Made by a program: the position numbers and the translations under genes. From DATJQA01 sp038057515 (GTDB lineage Bacteria > Patescibacteriota > Minisyncoccia > UBA6257 > 2-01-FULL-56-20): a DNA stretch of 44,522 bases. This document shows positions 7,423 through 15,366 of this stretch, piece by piece; position 1 is the stretch's first letter; every line of letters starts with the position of its first letter. The DNA lies in NCBI GenBank assembly GCA_038057515.1, contig JBBUDB010000017.1, positions 1-44,522 of the forward strand, in the 5' to 3' direction. Below the pieces are notes generated by a model. It ran no database searches. It saw only the letters and a list, made by a program, of their open reading frames with translations, and was not told where the DNA came from.

Positions 7423-8436
7423 ATGAGTGGTTTCGAACCAGCCCGGGGGCAGAAAACAGCCCTCGTTTGCGGCGGCGGCGGGTTTATCGGCAGTCATCTC
7501 GCCCGGCGCCTGAAGGACGAGGGATTCTGGGTGCGCGTCGTGGATCTCAAGCGTCCCGAATTCAGCGAGACGGCCGCGGATGATTTTGTGGTCGGCGATC
7601 TGCGTCATGAGGTGACCTGGGAAAAAGTTCTCGACCGCCCGTTTGACGAGGTGTATCAACTCGCGGCCGATATGGGCGGCGCGGGCTATATATTCACTGG
7701 CGAGCACGACGCCGAGGTGATGCACAACTCGGGGAGCATTAATCTGCACATGGCCCATTACGGCGTCTCCCGTAGCGTCGGCAAGATATTCTATTCTTCA
7801 TCGGCTTGCATTTATCCGGCCTACAACCAGGAAGATCCGGATAATCCGAAGTGTCACGAGGACTCCGCCTATCCGGCCGCGCCCGACAGCGAGTATGGCT
7901 GGGAAAAGCTTTTTAGCGAGCGGATGTATCTCTCGTTCCACCGGAACAACAACCTCGATGTGCGCATTGCTCGTTTCCATAATATTTTCGGACCTGAAGG
8001 CGCCTGGCGCGGCGGACGCGATAAGGCGCCGGCGGCCGTCTGCCGTAAAGTGGCGGAGGCAAAAGATGGCGGCGAGATAGAAATATGGGGAGACGGCAAG
8101 CAGACCCGTTCGTTTCTTTACATTGACGAATGCCTGGAGGGGATACGACGACTGATGGATGCAAAGGACTTCCGCGGCCCGGTCAATATCGGTTCCGAGG
8201 AGATGGTGACCATCAACCAGCTCGCCGGGATGGCCATGGAGATCGCCGGCAAAAAACTCAACATTAACCATGTGCCGGGGCCCCTAGGAGTGCGCGGCCG
8301 GAACTCCGACAACCACCTTATTAAAAGGGAACTCGGCTGGGCGCCGAGCCGACCCCTCCGTGAGGGGCTTGCGAAGACCTACGCCTGGATTGAGGCTCAG
8401 GCTCAACGCCTCAAAGAAACGGAGGCAAAAAAATGA
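7423..8436 (+). CDS. GDP-mannose 3,5-epimerase homologue
   Basis: Extended SDR of 337 residues that closely follows plant GDP-mannose 3,5-epimerase (GME), which makes GDP-L-galactose and GDP-L-gulose. Landmarks: Rossmann GGGGFIGSH, ADMGGAGYI, SSSACIYP with the acid/base Cys (C129), Tyr158-x3-Lys162, RFHNIFGPEG, GGRDKAPAA with the second catalytic residue (K201), GDGKQTRSFLYIDECLEG and GVRGRNSDN. Both residues known to drive epimerisation in Arabidopsis GME (Cys145, Lys217) are present. The start at 7423 is chosen because a terminator and promoter lie just upstream. It overlaps the next gene by ATGA. Family call strong; physiological product in this organism unknown. Confidence 0.88.
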   Translation: MSGFEPARGQKTALVCGGGGFIGSHLARRLKDEGFWVRVVDLKRPEFSETAADDFVVGDLRHEVTWEKVLDRPFDEVYQLAADMGGAGYIFTGEHDAEVMHNSGSINLHMAHYGVSRSVGKIFYSSSACIYPAYNQEDPDNPKCHEDSAYPAAPDSEYGWEKLFSERMYLSFHRNNNLDVRIARFHNIFGPEGAWRGGRDKAPAAVCRKVAEAKDGGEIEIWGDGKQTRSFLYIDECLEGIRRLMDAKDFRGPVNIGSEEMVTINQLAGMAMEIAGKKLNINHVPGPLGVRGRNSDNHLIKRELGWAPSRPLREGLAKTYAWIEAQAQRLKETEAKK

Positions 8437-9578
8437 AGATCGTCTTCACTACGCCGGAGTACCACCAATACGATCCTCGGAAGGGGAAAACGAACGAGTA
8501 CAATAATTTTTATCTCGGGCTCAAGGCCGCCGGCCACGAAGTGATTTTCGCACCCTTCGACCGCATTCTTGAAGGGGCAAGCGAGGCGCGGCGGGGCTTT
8601 GCGGCTAAGATGTTCGATCGCAACATCACGCTCGGTCTGTTCGACCGAGGGGCAGCCGCCGGTCGGCGCCGGTTTAACGAGGAGCTTCTGGAAACCGTAC
8701 AGCGAGAAAAACCAGATCTCTTTTTCGCTTTTCTGTACACCGACGAGCTCGAACCCGCGACGCTCCGAGAGATCAAAAAGCTGACGACGAGCGTTGCCTG
8801 GTTCTCCGACGACTCGTGGCGTTTCTGGAATTACGCGGCCGAGTGGGCGCCGCGTTTCACGTGGGCGATCACAACGTACCCTTGGCGGGTAAAGGATTAC
8901 GCGCGTGTCGGTCAGCCGAACGTTGTCGTTTCTCAATGGGGCGTGAACGAGAACTTCTATCACCCTCTCCACGACCCCATTCCCGGAGGCGTGCCGGAGG
9001 TTTCGTTTGTCGGTTCGTGGAGCGCGCCGCGCGGCCGGATCGTGGCATCGTTGCTCCGCGCCGGCATTCCGGTTTCGGTCTACGGGGCCGGCTGGCAGTC
9101 GGCCGGCTGGGCAAGCCGGCGGGTGACCGACGAAGAGATGCTTTCGATCTTTACGCAAAGCAAGATCAATCTAGCGCTAAATCCGGCTCCGGGGCTTTGG
9201 AACATCACCTCTCTCGGTCAGCTGCTCGGCCGCCGGTCGGTGGATCGTTTCGTGCCGGACCTCCGACTGATCAGGAACTGGAGCGCCTTTCTCGACCATC
9301 GCATCCCGCAGATCAAAGCCCGTCACTTCGAGGTCGCGGCCTGCGGCGGTTTCACGATCGCCGGCTGGGCCGAAGGGATTGAGCAGTACTACGCGCCCGA
9401 CAAGGAAATGGTGTTTTACAAGAGTATGCCGGAGCTTATCGAAAAGGTGCGTTGGTATCTTGACCATCCCGCCGAACGCGAGGCAATCGCTCGAGCCGGC
9501 TACGAGCGGACGGTCCGAGATCACACCTACCGTCGGCGGTTCGAGGATATTTTCCGGGCGATTGGTTTTACCAAATAG
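8433..9578 (+). CDS. CgeB-like glycosyltransferase
   Basis: A 381-residue GT-B-fold protein. The N-terminal half (MKIVFTTPEYHQYDPRKG, then KPDLFFAFLYTDELEP) and the C-terminal block RHFEVAACGGFTIAGWAEGIEQYY, followed by YLDHPAEREAIARAGYERTVRDHTY, are typical of the CgeB/GT1-like family of spore and surface-glycan transferases. The acidic Glu in the FEVAACGG motif would contact the nucleotide. It overlaps the preceding epimerase by ATGA and belongs to the same operon, so it may use the sugar made there. Donor and acceptor are unknown. A related CgeB-like gene lies at 11045. Confidence 0.8.
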   Translation: MKIVFTTPEYHQYDPRKGKTNEYNNFYLGLKAAGHEVIFAPFDRILEGASEARRGFAAKMFDRNITLGLFDRGAAAGRRRFNEELLETVQREKPDLFFAFLYTDELEPATLREIKKLTTSVAWFSDDSWRFWNYAAEWAPRFTWAITTYPWRVKDYARVGQPNVVVSQWGVNENFYHPLHDPIPGGVPEVSFVGSWSAPRGRIVASLLRAGIPVSVYGAGWQSAGWASRRVTDEEMLSIFTQSKINLALNPAPGLWNITSLGQLLGRRSVDRFVPDLRLIRNWSAFLDHRIPQIKARHFEVAACGGFTIAGWAEGIEQYYAPDKEMVFYKSMPELIEKVRWYLDHPAEREAIARAGYERTVRDHTYRRRFEDIFRAIGFTK

Positions 9579-9608
9579 CCGGCGCCCGAACTGCCCGATA
9601 CTTGCAAC

Positions 9609-10073
9609 ATGTCGAAGGAACCCCGAAGATTAAGCGACGAAGAATACCGGTTCACGTACAGTCGGGCGCCCCGGATATGCGTCGACCTAATCGTTCACAA
9701 AGAAAACAGTTTTCTTTTAACGAAAAGAGCGATAGAACCGTTCAAGGGGCTTTGGCACTTTCCCGGCGGCCGGATCTTTTATAAAGAGTCCGTTGACGAG
9801 GCGATAGCGAGAATTTCGGAAGCGGAAGTCGGCCTGACGGTGAAGAATAAAGAGCTCCTAGGCTATCTTGAGGTTTTGGAGGACGGCAAATACGTCCACA
9901 GCGTGAGCATGGTCTTTCTCGTTCAGTTCGACTCCGGAGAGATACGCGGCAGTCTGCAGGCGCAGGAAGTAAAGATCTTTGAAGAAATTCCCGAAGACAC
10001 GCACCCCGTTCATGAAGAATTCTTGCGTACTCACTGGAGTTACATTTCGAGCAGGTTGAAGAATCCGGCCTAG
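9609..10073 (+). CDS. GDP-mannose mannosyl hydrolase-like Nudix protein
   Basis: A 154-residue Nudix protein whose box (about 53-76) has the atypical form seen in E. coli GDP-mannose mannosyl hydrolase (Gmm/NudD): G-x5-E-x7-R, then ISEAEVGL in place of the canonical EUxEExGU. E. coli Gmm has LTMAELGL at the same place. LLTKRAIEPFKGLWHFPGG also fits that family. Gmm hydrolyses GDP-mannose or GDP-glucose to GDP and sugar, and in other capsule loci it balances the GDP-mannose pool. Its position next to fcl and gmd supports this. It starts 30 bases after the preceding stop without an SD. Confidence 0.8.
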   Translation: MSKEPRRLSDEEYRFTYSRAPRICVDLIVHKENSFLLTKRAIEPFKGLWHFPGGRIFYKESVDEAIARISEAEVGLTVKNKELLGYLEVLEDGKYVHSVSMVFLVQFDSGEIRGSLQAQEVKIFEEIPEDTHPVHEEFLRTHWSYISSRLKNPA

Positions 10074-10079
10074 AAAACC

Positions 10080-11048
10080 ATGGCGATCAATCTTAAGGGG
10101 AAAAAAATCCTCGTCACCGGCGGCCACGGGTTTTTGGGCGGCCACGTGCTTCATCGTCTCCGGGCGATTGGCGTGCCAGGAGAAAATATTTTTACGCCCT
10201 CCGCGACGGAGCTTGATTTGCGGCGACTGGAACATTGTGAGCAAGCCGTTGTCGGGCAGCACATCGTGATTCATCTTGCCGCCAAGGTGGGCGGCATCGG
10301 GTTCAATCTGGAAAAGCCGGGTGAGATTTTCTACGACAATCTTTTGATGGGCGCCCAGTTGATGGAATCGGCTCGCCGCGCCGGCGTCGAAAAATTCGTG
10401 GCTATAGCCACCATCTGCGCGTACCCAAAACTTGCCCCGGTGCCGTTTCGCGAAGAATATCTCTGGGACGGCTACCCCGACGAAATAAACGCGCCTTACG
10501 GTCTCGCGAAGAAAATGCTTCTCGTCCAAGGACAGGCCTATCGCCGCCAGTACGGCATGAACGCCGTGACGCTTTTCCCGGTAAACCTCTATGGTCCGGG
10601 TGATAACTTCGACCCGGGCTCAAGCCATGTGATTCCGGCGCTCATTAAGAAGGTCGCCGACGCGAAGCGGGAGGGTAGTGATTTTATCGAGGTCTGGGGA
10701 ACCGGCAAGGCGACTCGTGAGTTCCTTTACGCCGCCGATGCGGCCGAGGGTATCGTCTTGGCGACCGAGCGTTATGATAAATCCGATCCCGTAAATCTCG
10801 GCTCCGGGAAGGAGGTTCCCATCAAGGAAGCCATCGAAACGGTTTGCCGCCTCATGGACTTTCGCGGCGAGATTCGTTGGGACCAGACGAAACCCGACGG
10901 CCAGCCCCGTCGAATGCTTGACGTCTCGCGCGCCGAGCGCGAGTTTGGTTTCCGGGCGAAGACCGATTTCGAGACGGGCCTTAAGGAAACGACCGTCTGG
11001 TATCTTGGGACGTACCCACAAGGATACGAAGGAGGCAAGAGGGCATGA
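10080..11048 (+). CDS. fcl: GDP-L-fucose synthase
   Basis: A 322-residue epimerase-reductase that turns GDP-4-keto-6-deoxymannose into GDP-L-fucose. Motifs: TGGHGFLGGHV (Rossmann), HLAAKVGGIGFN, IATICAYPKLAPVP with the catalytic Cys (C113, E. coli Cys109), Tyr140-x3-Lys144 (YGLAK), NLYGPGDNF, and SSHVIPAL with the catalytic His (H183, E. coli His179). All residues for both epimerisation and reduction are present, unlike the paralogue at 15367. With gmd at 3932 it completes GDP-L-fucose synthesis. The start is 7 bases after the Nudix stop, and the end overlaps the next gene by ATGA. Confidence 0.93.
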   Translation: MAINLKGKKILVTGGHGFLGGHVLHRLRAIGVPGENIFTPSATELDLRRLEHCEQAVVGQHIVIHLAAKVGGIGFNLEKPGEIFYDNLLMGAQLMESARRAGVEKFVAIATICAYPKLAPVPFREEYLWDGYPDEINAPYGLAKKMLLVQGQAYRRQYGMNAVTLFPVNLYGPGDNFDPGSSHVIPALIKKVADAKREGSDFIEVWGTGKATREFLYAADAAEGIVLATERYDKSDPVNLGSGKEVPIKEAIETVCRLMDFRGEIRWDQTKPDGQPRRMLDVSRAEREFGFRAKTDFETGLKETTVWYLGTYPQGYEGGKRA

Positions 11049-12130
11049 TACTGAAAGATACAAAGATCATTATCGTCGGGGCGAGCTGGTACGGCCACTG
11101 GGCGAAGGACTTCTGGGAAGGCCTTACAGAGATCGGTGCCGATGCCGAGATCATCTACACAAATCTCGTCGGCGGTGCCCAGCCGACGGGCGGGACGCCA
11201 TCGCTACGAACGCAAATATTCGCTCTCGCGAAGCGGTTCCTGCGGCGCTTCGCGCCGACCGTTGTGGATTTCGTGAAACGGCGAAGCCAGAGCGGCGCCG
11301 AGAGAACGCTCCTGGAACGTGCTGATAACGTTATTGCTTCGGGGAAAAAGGTGCTTGTGATTTTTGTCTGGACGCCGCCCTCGGAAACAGCTCTTCGGGA
11401 ACTCAAAAAGCGCCCAGTGGCGCTTGCCTTGTGGCAGGGCGAACCGACGGCTCGCGATTTGGGCTGGGAGCCGCTCTTCGATTATTTTGATCATCTTTTC
11501 TGCGTGGATGACGATTGGATGGCGCGGTTTGCCGAAGAACGGAACCGCCGGCGAGCCATCCTCCTGCCGCTCGCGACCAATCCCCGCATTCATCGTCCCG
11601 TGCCGCCGAGTAATGATCCGAAATACCAGGCGGATGTCGCTTTCGTGGGTTTCTACCGGCCGCAGAGAGCCGACATGCTTTCGGCCATCAAACACTTAGA
11701 CCTCAAGATTTATGGCTATGATTGGGAAGAAGGATTTCACGACTTTCCGTGGATGAGGGAAAAATATTTCGGCACGCTTGCCGATGAAGAAGTGAATCTT
11801 ATTTTCAACACGGCCAAGATCTCGATTGGCACACTTGGTATTACCCAGAATCCCGGGCCGACCACCACCCAGCGCACTTTTGATATTGCTCTTGCCGGTG
11901 GTTTCCAGATTTCCGGCTGGGCCGCCCTTACCCCGAAGCTCTTTGGCGATGCCGTCGTGCTTTTTCGGACGAAAGAAGAACTTGCCAATCTCGTGAAGCA
12001 TTACCTCGCGCGTCCGGACGAGCGCCGGGATATGGCGGAGCGAGCTCGCCTTATCGCGACGGAGGGCCATACCTACGCTCACCGCGCCCGCGTTATACTC
12101 AAAGCGTGCGGGATCTCTGTTAATGATTGA
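11045..12130 (+). CDS. CgeB-like glycosyltransferase
   Basis: A 361-residue protein with an N-terminal Rossmann-like half (IIIVGASWYGHWAKDFWEG) and a C-terminal CgeB block: VAFVGFYRPQRADML, then TQRTFDIALAGGFQISGW and the terminal helix region YLARPDERRDMAERARLIA. This is the same broad family as 8433-9578 but only distantly similar to it. It is probably a cytoplasmic transferase that adds a GDP-sugar to a lipid-linked glycan; donor unknown. It is coupled to fcl by ATGA upstream. Its own stop (12128-12130) lies inside a short gmhA-like remnant (12123-12188). Confidence 0.78.
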   Translation: MILKDTKIIIVGASWYGHWAKDFWEGLTEIGADAEIIYTNLVGGAQPTGGTPSLRTQIFALAKRFLRRFAPTVVDFVKRRSQSGAERTLLERADNVIASGKKVLVIFVWTPPSETALRELKKRPVALALWQGEPTARDLGWEPLFDYFDHLFCVDDDWMARFAEERNRRRAILLPLATNPRIHRPVPPSNDPKYQADVAFVGFYRPQRADMLSAIKHLDLKIYGYDWEEGFHDFPWMREKYFGTLADEEVNLIFNTAKISIGTLGITQNPGPTTTQRTFDIALAGGFQISGWAALTPKLFGDAVVLFRTKEELANLVKHYLARPDERRDMAERARLIATEGHTYAHRARVILKACGISVND

Positions 12131-12238
12131 AAAGCAAATCGAGAATTATATCGCCCGCGCCACTAAGTTTCATGATCAATCGGATTAATCGACAAATCGA
12201 GGATTACATCGCCTTGGCCGGCGTATTTCGGGATCCGG
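12123..12238 (+). repeat. Diverged 58-bp tandem repeat at the start of gmhA
   Basis: 12123-12180 and 12181-12238 align base for base with a period of 58, sharing CAAATCGAG, ATTA, ATCGCC and other blocks. Read from the ATG at 12123 the first unit encodes MIEKQIENYIARATKFHDQ and stops at 12186-12188. The second unit encodes RINRQIEDYIALAGVFRDP in the real gmhA frame. As 58 is not a multiple of 3, the first copy is out of frame. It looks like the leftover 5' end of a related SIS-domain gene. Confidence 0.65.
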
Positions 12239-12750
12239 CGTTTGCCGAGCGGATGATCGCCGCCATCCGCCTCATCGAGGCGGCGTTTCGGCAGAAAGGC
12301 AAGGTGCTCGTTGCCGGCAATGGCGGCTCGGCCGCTGATGCCCAGCACTTCGCGGCCGAGTTCGTGTGCAAGTTTAAGCGTGAGCGGCCGGGATACGCGG
12401 CCATCGCGCTCACGACCAACACCTCCGTTTTGACCGCCTGGAGCAATGATTACGATTTCAAAGATGTTTTTGCTCGCGAGGTCGAGGCGCTCGGCCGTGC
12501 CGGTGACGTATTTGTCGGTATTTCTACTTCCGGGAACTCGGAGAATGTAATCCGAGCCATCACGAAGGCGAAAGGGATTGGCCTCACGACCGTCGCCATC
12601 CTCGGCCATGATGGCGGACGCACGAAAGGCGTGGCCGATATCGAGATCGTCGTGCCGTCGAATAATACACCGCGTATTCAAGAGGCGCAGATGTTCATCT
12701 TGCACGCAATCGCCGAGGAGGTTGAGGCCCTGCTCGCGGGACAAAATTAG
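12172..12750 (+). CDS. gmhA: Sedoheptulose-7-phosphate isomerase
   Basis: SIS-domain enzyme of 192 residues that converts sedoheptulose 7-phosphate to D-glycero-D-manno-heptose 7-phosphate, the first step of bacterial heptose synthesis. Motifs: KVLVAGNGGSAADAQHFAAEF, with the active-site Glu following the SIS signature, ALTTNTSVLTAWSNDY, GISTSGNSENVIRAI, and RIQEAQMFILHAIAEEVE, whose Gln and His are eight residues apart like E. coli GmhA Gln172/His180. Length matches GmhA (about 192). An upstream in-frame ATG at 12127 would add 15 unrelated residues, so I chose 12172, where the family homology begins. Partner enzymes lie at 17317-20070, 24221, 27227 and 29009. Confidence 0.9.
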   Translation: MINRINRQIEDYIALAGVFRDPAFAERMIAAIRLIEAAFRQKGKVLVAGNGGSAADAQHFAAEFVCKFKRERPGYAAIALTTNTSVLTAWSNDYDFKDVFAREVEALGRAGDVFVGISTSGNSENVIRAITKAKGIGLTTVAILGHDGGRTKGVADIEIVVPSNNTPRIQEAQMFILHAIAEEVEALLAGQN

Positions 12751-12799
12751 CCCCACCGGCAGTTTTCTGATATATAAACTAAGTACTTATTCTCCAAGC

Positions 12800-13765
12800 A
12801 TGGCCCAGACCATCGTCCCGGAACCGAAGAATACCGAGATAAAAAGTATCACCGCTGGGGACTTTGCCGCCTGTTTCGGCGAAGAGCTTTCGCCGCGGAC
12901 GCGCGCTGTCGCCGAGGCAGGGGATTTTCGTTTCTTCGAGCTTACGCCCGACGAGCGCGACGTTTGCATTCGGACGATCGTCGAGAAGTTTGTTGACCCG
13001 GCCTTCGATCGTTCTGGCGCGCACCGGATCGATAAGTGGGAAAGGGGCTGGGGCGAGAACCTCGCCGAACTTCAGGCCGCGAGCGGAACCGACTTTGCCG
13101 CCACGATCCGGCCGAAGTATTTCGATAAATACGACATTGTTCGTTTTCGCGGTCGGTTCATCAAGGCGCTCGCTTCCGATTTCGAATACCAGATGTTGCG
13201 CGTGATTCTAGCGTGGCTCTTTGAAAAATATCTCGCCACGGCGCCGACGGTCTATGAGTTCGGCTGCGGCACGGGTCACAATCTGCTCTGGCTTCGCGAG
13301 TTCAACCCCGGAGCGAAGCTCGTCGGCCTTGATTGGGCCGTTTCGTCGCAAGAAATCATCGCCGAAATGGTGCGTCGGGGGATACTCGCGGATGCCGAGG
13401 GACGACGCTTCGATTTTTTTAATCCCGATAAAACTCTGGCTCTCGAACCCGACTCGGCTGTTTACACCGTTGCCGCGCTTGAGCAGGTGGGAGAGGAAAG
13501 CGGCAAGTTTCTGGACTATCTTCTCGGGCAGAAACCGTCGGTTGTGGTACACGTCGAGCCGATGGCCGAGTTCTTCGATCCGCAAAACCCCTTGGACGCG
13601 CTTGCCATCACCTACTACAAGAAACGCAATTGGCTTTGGGGGTTGCTCACGAATCTGCGAAAACTTGAAAGCGAGGAAAAGATAGAGATTCTCGAGGCCC
13701 GTCGCACGCATTTGGGACACCTTCTGACGGATGGTTATTCCGTGGTCGTGTGGCGGCCAAAGTGA
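12800..13765 (+). CDS. Class I SAM-dependent methyltransferase
   Basis: A 321-residue protein with a helical N-terminal region (about 1-145) and a Rossmann methyltransferase domain with motif I VYEFGCGTGHNLLWL (about 150-165), then LVGLDWAVSSQEI and AVYTVAALEQVG. The target is unknown; in this locus it would plausibly methylate a sugar or glycan end. It starts 49 bases after gmhA. An AT-rich TATATAAA at 12771-12778 may supply a promoter, but no good -35 is seen. The reading frame extends far upstream into gmhA; the ATG at 12800 is preferred because homology-like sequence and the intergenic AT-rich patch both support it. Confidence 0.75.
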   Translation: MAQTIVPEPKNTEIKSITAGDFAACFGEELSPRTRAVAEAGDFRFFELTPDERDVCIRTIVEKFVDPAFDRSGAHRIDKWERGWGENLAELQAASGTDFAATIRPKYFDKYDIVRFRGRFIKALASDFEYQMLRVILAWLFEKYLATAPTVYEFGCGTGHNLLWLREFNPGAKLVGLDWAVSSQEIIAEMVRRGILADAEGRRFDFFNPDKTLALEPDSAVYTVAALEQVGEESGKFLDYLLGQKPSVVVHVEPMAEFFDPQNPLDALAITYYKKRNWLWGLLTNLRKLESEEKIEILEARRTHLGHLLTDGYSVVVWRPK

Positions 13766-13784
13766 CCTTCTGCGCTGGCTTTTC

Positions 13785-13813
13785 TTGCATCACCACCGGA
13801 CCGGGGATATACT
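13785..13813 (+). promoter_or_regulatory. Promoter for a leaderless transcript at 13823
   Basis: TTGCAT (13785-13790), a 17 nt spacer and TATACT (13808-13813). The ATG begins 9 bases after the -10 box and no SD is present. Confidence 0.7.
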
Positions 13814-13822
13814 GGGAAAATA

Positions 13823-14338
13823 ATGGAATTCGTCAAAACTAAGCTTTCAGGCGTTGTTCTTGTAAAACCGGACGTTCAGGAGGATTTTCGAGGCGGCTAC
13901 GTCGAGACGTACAACAAGAAGGCCTATCAGGGGAATGGCATCGCGCCGGAATTCGTCCAGGACGACATGTCGTTCTCGACGAAGCACGTTTTGCGCGGGA
14001 TTCATGCCGATCAAGAGATCGCGAAACTTGTGTCCTGTGCCTACGGCCGATTTTACTGCGTCATCGTGAACTGCGATGAATCTTCGCCGGACTTCGGCAA
14101 ATGGGAATCGTTCAATTTGTCAGATCGCAATCGTTGGCAGGTCTATGCGCCGCCGAAGCACGGCGTGGCCCACCTTGTCATGAGCGACTACACGATCTTC
14201 CACTACAAACAATCGGGATATTACAATCCGTCGAATCAGAAGAGCTATCGCTTCGACGACCCGCGCTTCAAAATCTGGTGGCCGGTTAAGGCCCCGATCC
14301 TTTCCCGTCGCGACGAAGAGGGAAAATATGTCGACTAG
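13823..14338 (+). CDS. RmlC-like sugar 3,5- (or 3-) epimerase
   Basis: A 171-residue cupin of the dTDP-4-dehydrorhamnose 3,5-epimerase family. Visible are VQEDFRGGYVETYN, VLRGIHADQ (catalytic His of the RGLH motif), SPDFGKWESFNLSD, YAPPKHGVAHLVMSD, and YKQSGYYNP with the conserved catalytic Tyr. No rmlA, rmlB or rmlD is present nearby, so dTDP-rhamnose synthesis is unlikely. Campylobacter DdahB and MlghB, which epimerise GDP-6-deoxy-4-keto-heptose, belong to this fold. With the heptose genes here, a GDP-heptose substrate is my preferred inference. It overlaps the next gene by 11 bases. Confidence 0.82.
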   Translation: MEFVKTKLSGVVLVKPDVQEDFRGGYVETYNKKAYQGNGIAPEFVQDDMSFSTKHVLRGIHADQEIAKLVSCAYGRFYCVIVNCDESSPDFGKWESFNLSDRNRWQVYAPPKHGVAHLVMSDYTIFHYKQSGYYNPSNQKSYRFDDPRFKIWWPVKAPILSRRDEEGKYVD

Positions 14339-15281
14339 TCCCAAAAAAATCCTCGTGACCGGCGGTGCCGGCTACATCGGCTCGGTTCTCGTGCCGGAGC
14401 TTTTGCGTCTCGGCCACGAAGTGACGGTTATCGACAGCTTTCTCTACGGCCAGACGCCGCTTCTCGATGTCGTTCACTATCCAACACTCACCGTTGTTCG
14501 GGGCGATGCCCGAAACGAAGAATTGATTAAAAAACATCTCGAGGGCAAAGATGTCGTCATCCCGCTGGCGTGTCTTGTGGGCGCGCCGCTCTGCGACAAG
14601 GACCCGATCGCGGCCGAGACCACGAATCTTGAGGCGATCAAAATGATCGTGCGGTTGCGCAACAAGGCGACCCAGCAGATTATCTTTCCGAACACGAATA
14701 GCGGCTACGGCCGGATGGCTGAAGGCGTGGCCTATTGCGATGAAAATAGCCCGCTTGAACCCGTGTCGCTCTACGGCAAGCTAAAAGTAGAAGCGGAAAA
14801 ACTATTGCTTGCCGACGGCAATGCCATCACCTTTCGGCTCGCCACGGTTTTTGGGGCGAGCCCTCGGATGCGTCTCGATCTTCTCGTGAACGACTTCGTG
14901 TACCGGGCCGTGAACGACCGCGTGGCGGTGCTTTTCGAAGCGCACTTCAAGCGGAACTACATTCACATTCGCGACGTGGCGGCCGCGTTTATCCACGCGA
15001 TGGACAACTTCGAAACGATGAAGAACCAGCCCTACAACGTCGGTCTTTCGGAGGCGAATCTCTCGAAACTCGAGCTTTGCGAGGAGATCAAGCGCGTTTT
15101 GCCCAAATTCGTTTTTATTGAATCGAAGATCGGTGAGGATCCGGATAAGCGTAATTACATTATCTCTAATGCAAAGATCGAAGCGACGGGGTATAAGCCA
15201 AAGGTATCGCTCCCGGTGGGCATTCGCGAGCTCGTGAAGACATACGAGATCGTGAAACGGAACCACTTCGCGAATATCTAA
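14328..15281 (+). CDS. NAD-dependent epimerase/dehydratase (extended SDR)
   Basis: A 317-residue extended SDR with TGGAGYIGSVLVPELL (NAD(P) binding), PNTNSGYG, the catalytic YGKLK (about 146-150), RLATVFGASPRMRLDL, and RNYIHIRDVAAAFIHAMDN. The arrangement is like nucleotide-sugar 4-epimerases and reductases, but I cannot assign a substrate. The overlap with the RmlC-like gene means the two are translated together and probably act on the same keto-sugar. A clear terminator follows at 15306-15328, so 13823-15281 is a two-gene transcription unit. Confidence 0.82.
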   Translation: MSTSPKKILVTGGAGYIGSVLVPELLRLGHEVTVIDSFLYGQTPLLDVVHYPTLTVVRGDARNEELIKKHLEGKDVVIPLACLVGAPLCDKDPIAAETTNLEAIKMIVRLRNKATQQIIFPNTNSGYGRMAEGVAYCDENSPLEPVSLYGKLKVEAEKLLLADGNAITFRLATVFGASPRMRLDLLVNDFVYRAVNDRVAVLFEAHFKRNYIHIRDVAAAFIHAMDNFETMKNQPYNVGLSEANLSKLELCEEIKRVLPKFVFIESKIGEDPDKRNYIISNAKIEATGYKPKVSLPVGIRELVKTYEIVKRNHFANI

Positions 15282-15305
15282 GGGCTTACATCTTGGGCTC
15301 TCTGG

Positions 15306-15328
15306 ACGGCCAAAAGAGGCCGTTTTAT
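15306..15328 (+). terminator. Intrinsic terminator after the SDR gene
   Basis: ACGGCC (15306-15311), an AAAAGA loop, GGCCGT (15318-15323) and then TTTATTT. The -35 box of the next gene begins directly at its end. Confidence 0.75.
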
Positions 15329-15357
15329 TTGCCCTAAATTCCTTTCCGGCGTACCAT
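15329..15357 (+). promoter_or_regulatory. Promoter for a leaderless transcript at 15367
   Basis: TTGCCC (15329-15334), a 17 nt spacer and TACCAT (15352-15357). The ATG starts 9 bases after the -10 box. Confidence 0.55.
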
Positions 15358-15366
15358 GGAAAGGTT

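Noticed and set aside
12578..12799. N-terminal extension of the methyltransferase into gmhA
   Set aside because: It is an out-of-frame reading of the gmhA 3' end; the ATG at 12800 lies in the true intergenic region.
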